Assembly: GCF_016616095.2 (NCBI RefSeq)
Contig: NZ_CP067089.2
Location: 1,612,001-1,676,000, forward strand
Direction: 5' to 3'
Source of the DNA: Breznakiella homolactica
Lineage (GTDB): Bacteria > Spirochaetota > Spirochaetia > Treponematales > Breznakiellaceae
Length of the DNA: 64,000 nucleotides
The position numbers were made by a program, and so were the translations under genes. Every line of letters starts with the position of its first letter. The stretch's first letter is position 1. Shown here piece by piece: positions 60,978-64,000 of this stretch. The notes beneath the pieces were generated by a model. That model ran no database searches, was not told the origin of the DNA, and saw only the letters and a list, made by a program, of their open reading frames with translations.

Positions 60978-61643
60978 TCAGTCCAGGCGGAACTTCTTTA
61001 TCAGTTCCCGGCTTTTCTTCCGGGTCTTGGGGCTGGCCGAGTCCCGGCGGTCCCGGATGAAGCCATCCGCGGCCGCCCGGTCCGGCAGACCGCCGTAAAA
61101 CTCCTCCAGGATTTCCAGCACTTCGTATTCCAGCAGGGCTTCCTGGCGTTCACTATACTTCGAACGTTCCTTTCGGTTTAAAAGAATCGGAATCACCTTG
61201 TCCCGGTACTGCGGTTTATTCCGGAGAACTATCCGGAGATACCGCACCGAGAGTACGCCGATAAGAATTTTCTTATCAAATCCCAGATCCAGATACTGCG
61301 GAAGGATATCCGAAAAACAGTCGTCTTTGTCGGCCCGGCTCAGATGGGCCAGGATCACCAGGGCAATCTGCCGGTGGTAGGTGTTTTTGTGGTTAAGCAG
61401 CGGGGTGAACCGCTGCCAGTAAGGGTACAGCAGTTTCGGATTCCGCTCCGCCGCGGCGTCAAGAATATGGTAGCCGTGGTAGTACACCATGATGTAGGGA
61501 TGGTTAACGGTTAGGTCCACCACATCCCGCCGGACCGCTGCATCCTTCAATACCGCATCGGTATAAAAACCGCAGCCAAAATCCTTTTGGGAAATAGCCT
61601 CCGCCAATTGGAGGTTTAAGGAAAGCTCCTGTTTTCTGCCCAT
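60978..61643 (-). CDS. HEAT-like helical repeat protein
   Basis: A 221-residue soluble protein made of paired helices (NHPYIMVYYHGYHILDAAAERNP, YPYWQRFTPLLNHKNTYHRQIALVILAHLS, LGVLSVRYLRIVLRNKPQYRDKVIPILLN, quoted in parts), typical of HEAT/armadillo-like solenoids, with a basic tail (KTRKKSRELIKKFRLD). No enzyme motif. GGAG lies before the ATG. It probably serves in protein-protein contacts. Family not identified. Confidence 0.6.
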   Translation of the reverse strand: MGRKQELSLNLQLAEAISQKDFGCGFYTDAVLKDAAVRRDVVDLTVNHPYIMVYYHGYHILDAAAERNPKLLYPYWQRFTPLLNHKNTYHRQIALVILAHLSRADKDDCFSDILPQYLDLGFDKKILIGVLSVRYLRIVLRNKPQYRDKVIPILLNRKERSKYSERQEALLEYEVLEILEEFYGGLPDRAAADGFIRDRRDSASPKTRKKSRELIKKFRLD

Positions 61644-61745
61644 TCCGATTTATCTCCAGAATAAACCCAGGATACACCGGCCCGCTGTTTTCGTCCAGAA
61701 GATTTCCGCAGCGGTGCCCGGCCGCCGCCCTTGCCGAAGCCCTGC

Positions 61746-61775
61746 CCTTCCCCGTACTATGAAGCATGGGGAAGG
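61746..61775. repeat. 8-bp inverted repeat upstream of the second TIGR04076 gene
   Basis: CCTTCCCC (61746-61753) and GGGGAAGG (61768-61775) are perfect arms with a 14-base loop that contains CGTACTATG. It lies in the divergent 221-base region between the HEAT-like gene and the TIGR04076 gene and may be an operator or the promoter leader. Confidence 0.45.
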
Positions 61776-61864
61776 ACTGTATCATGTGCTGGACCTATAA
61801 AAAAGCTATCCCCGGGAACCAGCAATATGAAAACAGCGATCTCGCGGTATTAATAAGGAAAAGA

Positions 61865-62137
61865 ATGAAACGGTTTGAAATTGAAGTAGAAACAGTTACC
61901 GGCTGCTGCGCGGCGGGCTACAAATCGGGAGACCGGTTCTACGCGTCGGGACTCAATACCCCGGACGGACCATTCTGCGGCGGGGCGTACATGGCCCTTT
62001 TCCCCATGCAGAACGCCCTCCACGGCGGAGCGCGTTTTTCCTTTGAGAAAGACCCCAGAAGTAAAACCCGTCTGGCCTGCCCGGACAACGGCTGCGTGGT
62101 GTTTACCATCCGCCTGCTGGAGGAGCCGGGCCAGTAA
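61865..62137 (+). CDS. TIGR04076 family protein (second in the window)
   Basis: The frame is open to 61766, but the family starts MKRFEIEVETVTGCCAAGY, and AAGGA lies five bases before the ATG at 61865, giving 90 residues. Conserved parts are CCAAGYKSGDRFY, FCGGAYMALFPMQNALHGG and the terminal CPDNGCVVFTIRL. Compared with the copy at 3151-3480 it is shorter and differs in the spacing of its cysteines. The function of the family is unknown. It is transcribed alone, divergent from the HEAT-like gene. Confidence 0.72.
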   Translation: MKRFEIEVETVTGCCAAGYKSGDRFYASGLNTPDGPFCGGAYMALFPMQNALHGGARFSFEKDPRSKTRLACPDNGCVVFTIRLLEEPGQ

Positions 62138-62247
62138 AACCGGAACGGTTTCAGCGCAGGCACTAAAACAATGAGAAACGTAATAGCCTTCAGCTTTAAT
62201 CTGCCTTTAATTTTGGGTTAGTATTAGTATGGTATAAGGAGTTTCTT

Positions 62248-62772
62248 ATGTCAGTTATAAAAAAGGCGGGTTTCGCTGTCCTGTTTTTCAGTGTTCTGGT
62301 CCTTGCCGGAGGATCTCTGTTTGCCCAGGGAAAAGGGGATATCGGGCTTGAAAGAGCGGAAGAAAGCGCCCTTGCCGAAGCCGGCGGCGGCACGGTGGTC
62401 CACAAGGATCAATTCCGGGACCGGGGAATCCGGTATTATAAAATTGTCCTGGTCAATGAAGGGCTGCGCTATTATTTTGAAATCGGCGCTGACGACGGAA
62501 GGGTTTACACCCAGAGAACCAGTCCGGTCCGGGAAAATATCCGGAGCACCTCCGATACGGTGCCGGCAATCAGTGAAGAGGCGGCCGTAAAAATTGCACT
62601 GGAACGAACCGGAGACGGTACGGTAACCGAAAGCAGGCTGTCCCGGGAAGATGATGGTATATTAATTTATGAAATCAAAATCGCCGGCAGTGAAAACTGG
62701 TACAAGACTGATATCGATGCCGTTACCGGGGACGTGATTTTTTATGAACGCCGGCTCCGGGACCGGAGATAA
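62248..62772 (+). CDS. Secreted PepSY domain protein
   Basis: A 174-residue protein with a signal peptide (AVLFFSVLVLAGGSLFAQ) and two PepSY domains: AEESALAEAGGGTVVHKDQF to YYFEIGADDGRVYTQ, and EEAAVKIALERTGDGTVTES to WYKTDIDAVTGDVIFYE. PepSY units bind or inhibit proteases or membrane partners in the envelope. AAGGAG lies seven bases before the ATG. It stands alone; the 173 bases to the next gene show no other feature than that gene's ribosome site. Confidence 0.85.
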   Translation: MSVIKKAGFAVLFFSVLVLAGGSLFAQGKGDIGLERAEESALAEAGGGTVVHKDQFRDRGIRYYKIVLVNEGLRYYFEIGADDGRVYTQRTSPVRENIRSTSDTVPAISEEAAVKIALERTGDGTVTESRLSREDDGILIYEIKIAGSENWYKTDIDAVTGDVIFYERRLRDRR

Positions 62773-62945
62773 GACACATTCCCCGCCGGTAATAATACGT
62801 TAGTTGAAATAATTCCTCAGAACGGTGAATATCCTCATCGGGCCGGCGGTATCTGTGCGGGGTAGTGAAAAAATACCATTGACCGGATGACCGGAACGGA
62901 AATTAGGCGTATACTGTACGCTTTAAAGTGAAAGGAGAGCAAACC

Positions 62946-64000
62946 ATGGAATACCGGGAAATCGGAAGAACCGGCAGAAAAGCCGGCATCATCGGTCTGG
63001 GCTGCGAAAACTTGGACAACAAACCCTATGACCAGACAGCGGATACCATCAGCGCCGCCCTTGACCGGGGGATAAACCATTTTGATGTTTTCATGCCCGG
63101 AAAGGAAATCCGGGAGAATATCGCCAAAGCTCTGGGCAGCCGCCGGAAGGATGTTTATATCCAGGGGCATATCGGATCCACCGACATCAACCAGCAGTAT
63201 GACATAAGCCGGGACATGCCCACGGTGCAGAAGTATTTTGAAGACTGCCTCCGTATTTTCGGCGGGTACATCGACTTCGGCATGCTCTTCTTTATCGATT
63301 CCCAGGACGACTTTGACAAAGTCTTCAGCGGCGGTGTGGCGGATTACGCGGTCAAGCTCAAGGAGAAAGGCGATATCGGCCACATCGGTTTCAGCTCACA
63401 CCGGCCGGACATTGCCGCGAAGGTGGTGGAAACCGGCATTCCGGAAATCATGCTTTTCAGCATAAATCTGGCCTTCGACCTCTGTCCCCCGGACAAGTAT
63501 ACCCTGGACACCCTGCAGGCAGGCTGGAAGACCGAGGAGTTCAGGGGGCTGGACCCGGAACGGGCCGCCCTCTATACCCTCTGTGAACAGAAGGGAGTGG
63601 GTATCAGTGTGATGAAAACTCTGGGCGCGGGAAAACTCATTTCCCCCGAACACACCCCCTTCTCAAAACCCATGACGGTGAACCAGTGTGTTCATTACGC
63701 CCTGAGCCGCCCGGCGGTTTTCAGTGTGCTCCTGGGGTGCAGAACCGGAGCGGAAGTGGAAGACGCCCTTACGTATCTGGACGCGGGAGACGCGGAACGG
63801 GATTACACCCCCTTTCTGAACGAACTGCACAATGATTTTTCCGGAAACTGTGTGTACTGCAGCCACTGCCAGCCCTGCCCGGTGGAGATCGATATCGCGG
63901 CGGTCAACAAATACCTGGACATTGCCCGGCTGGATGAGAGCACTATTCCGCCGTCGGTTCTGTCCCATTACGGCAGCCTGCAGCACCGCGGCGCCGAATG
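62946..64000 (+). CDS. Aldo/keto reductase-like protein with 4Fe-4S motif and altered active site (3' truncated)
   Basis: The frame runs from ATG 62946 (AAAGGAG upstream) to the window end, 351 codons, so the C-terminus is missing. It has the AKR barrel start MEYREIGRTGRKAGIIGLGC and, near the end, C302xxC305xxC308xxC311P, a ferredoxin-type cluster motif. The catalytic tetrad is incomplete: D47 is present, but the usual Tyr (here FMPGK) and Lys (here H75 in QGHIG) are replaced. It may therefore be a non-reductase member of the Fe-S AKR group common in Clostridia-like anaerobes. A TATACT box lies 28 bases before the ATG. Confidence 0.85.
   Translation, partial: MEYREIGRTGRKAGIIGLGCENLDNKPYDQTADTISAALDRGINHFDVFMPGKEIRENIAKALGSRRKDVYIQGHIGSTDINQQYDISRDMPTVQKYFEDCLRIFGGYIDFGMLFFIDSQDDFDKVFSGGVADYAVKLKEKGDIGHIGFSSHRPDIAAKVVETGIPEIMLFSINLAFDLCPPDKYTLDTLQAGWKTEEFRGLDPERAALYTLCEQKGVGISVMKTLGAGKLISPEHTPFSKPMTVNQCVHYALSRPAVFSVLLGCRTGAEVEDALTYLDAGDAERDYTPFLNELHNDFSGNCVYCSHCQPCPVEIDIAAVNKYLDIARLDESTIPPSVLSHYGSLQHRGAE

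Noticed and set aside
1..64000. CRISPR arrays, insertion sequences, integrases, prophage genes, rRNA
   Set aside because: No regularly spaced repeats, transposase or integrase motifs, or rRNA signatures were seen on either strand.

Overview
The window looks like a spirochaete chromosome, most likely a Treponema-like member of the Treponemataceae, of moderately high G+C. The support is three large methyl-accepting chemotaxis proteins, NADase-type glycan-binding and 'RGLPW' secreted proteins of a kind common in Treponema, two-headed zinc-ribbon proteins, many Clostridia-like accessory genes, and no sporulation genes. This placement is inference from gene content, with no marker gene to test it. 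I see no rRNA, tRNA, CRISPR array, integrase, transposase or phage module. The window opens inside a TetR gene and closes inside an aldo/keto reductase-like gene.

Layout. 0-3.5 kb: TetR regulator, SPASM-type radical SAM protein, SPL-type radical SAM protein, AAC(6')-like acetyltransferase and a TIGR04076 protein. 3.7-9.3 kb: outer-membrane protein, a 69-codon gene remnant, DUF4240 protein overlapping an alpha/beta hydrolase, GNAT, lipoprotein, chemoreceptor. 9.5-15.6 kb: AraC/GyrI regulator, then a GPH sugar symporter overlapping a MalT-like LuxR regulator and a TPR protein lacking ATPase and HTH. 15.8-28 kb: lipoprotein esterase, methyltransferase, a shrunken tannase-like esterase, several AT-rich secreted proteins, an AraC-GNAT fusion overlapping a MATE pump, an AlkZ-like protein, DUF2461 and DUF6266 proteins. 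28-31.8 kb: flavodoxin-fold oxidoreductase, DUF4105 membrane protein, CPBP protease, a frameshifted mini-gene and a zinc-ribbon protein.

31.9-40.9 kb is the best-resolved part: two tandem blocks, each a MarR gene followed by two ABC half-exporters. In each pair one ATPase has a canonical Walker B glutamate and the other has aspartate, as in heterodimeric multidrug exporters. Each block has its own palindromic operator family placed on near-consensus promoters, and the first has two unannotated small ORFs between marR and the ABC genes. 41-44 kb: DUF5655-DUF1801 fusion and a dCache chemoreceptor with two overlapping hairpins in its leader.

44.3-53.7 kb is a run of soluble proteins of obscure function (a 617-aa unknown, a prenyltransferase-like toroid, a DUF3806-like protein, a DUF4261 gene broken at a T7 run, a DUF1266 protein with a Met-rich segment, and an ankyrin protein). 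It resembles the immunity/accessory protein mixes of polymorphic toxin loci, but no toxin is present. 53.8-64 kb: HxlR and Rrf2 regulators, each divergent from a flavin-type reductase with visible operators, a BrnA-like orphan antitoxin, a third chemoreceptor, trans-aconitate methyltransferase, a second TIGR04076 protein, a PepSY protein and the aldo/keto reductase-like gene.
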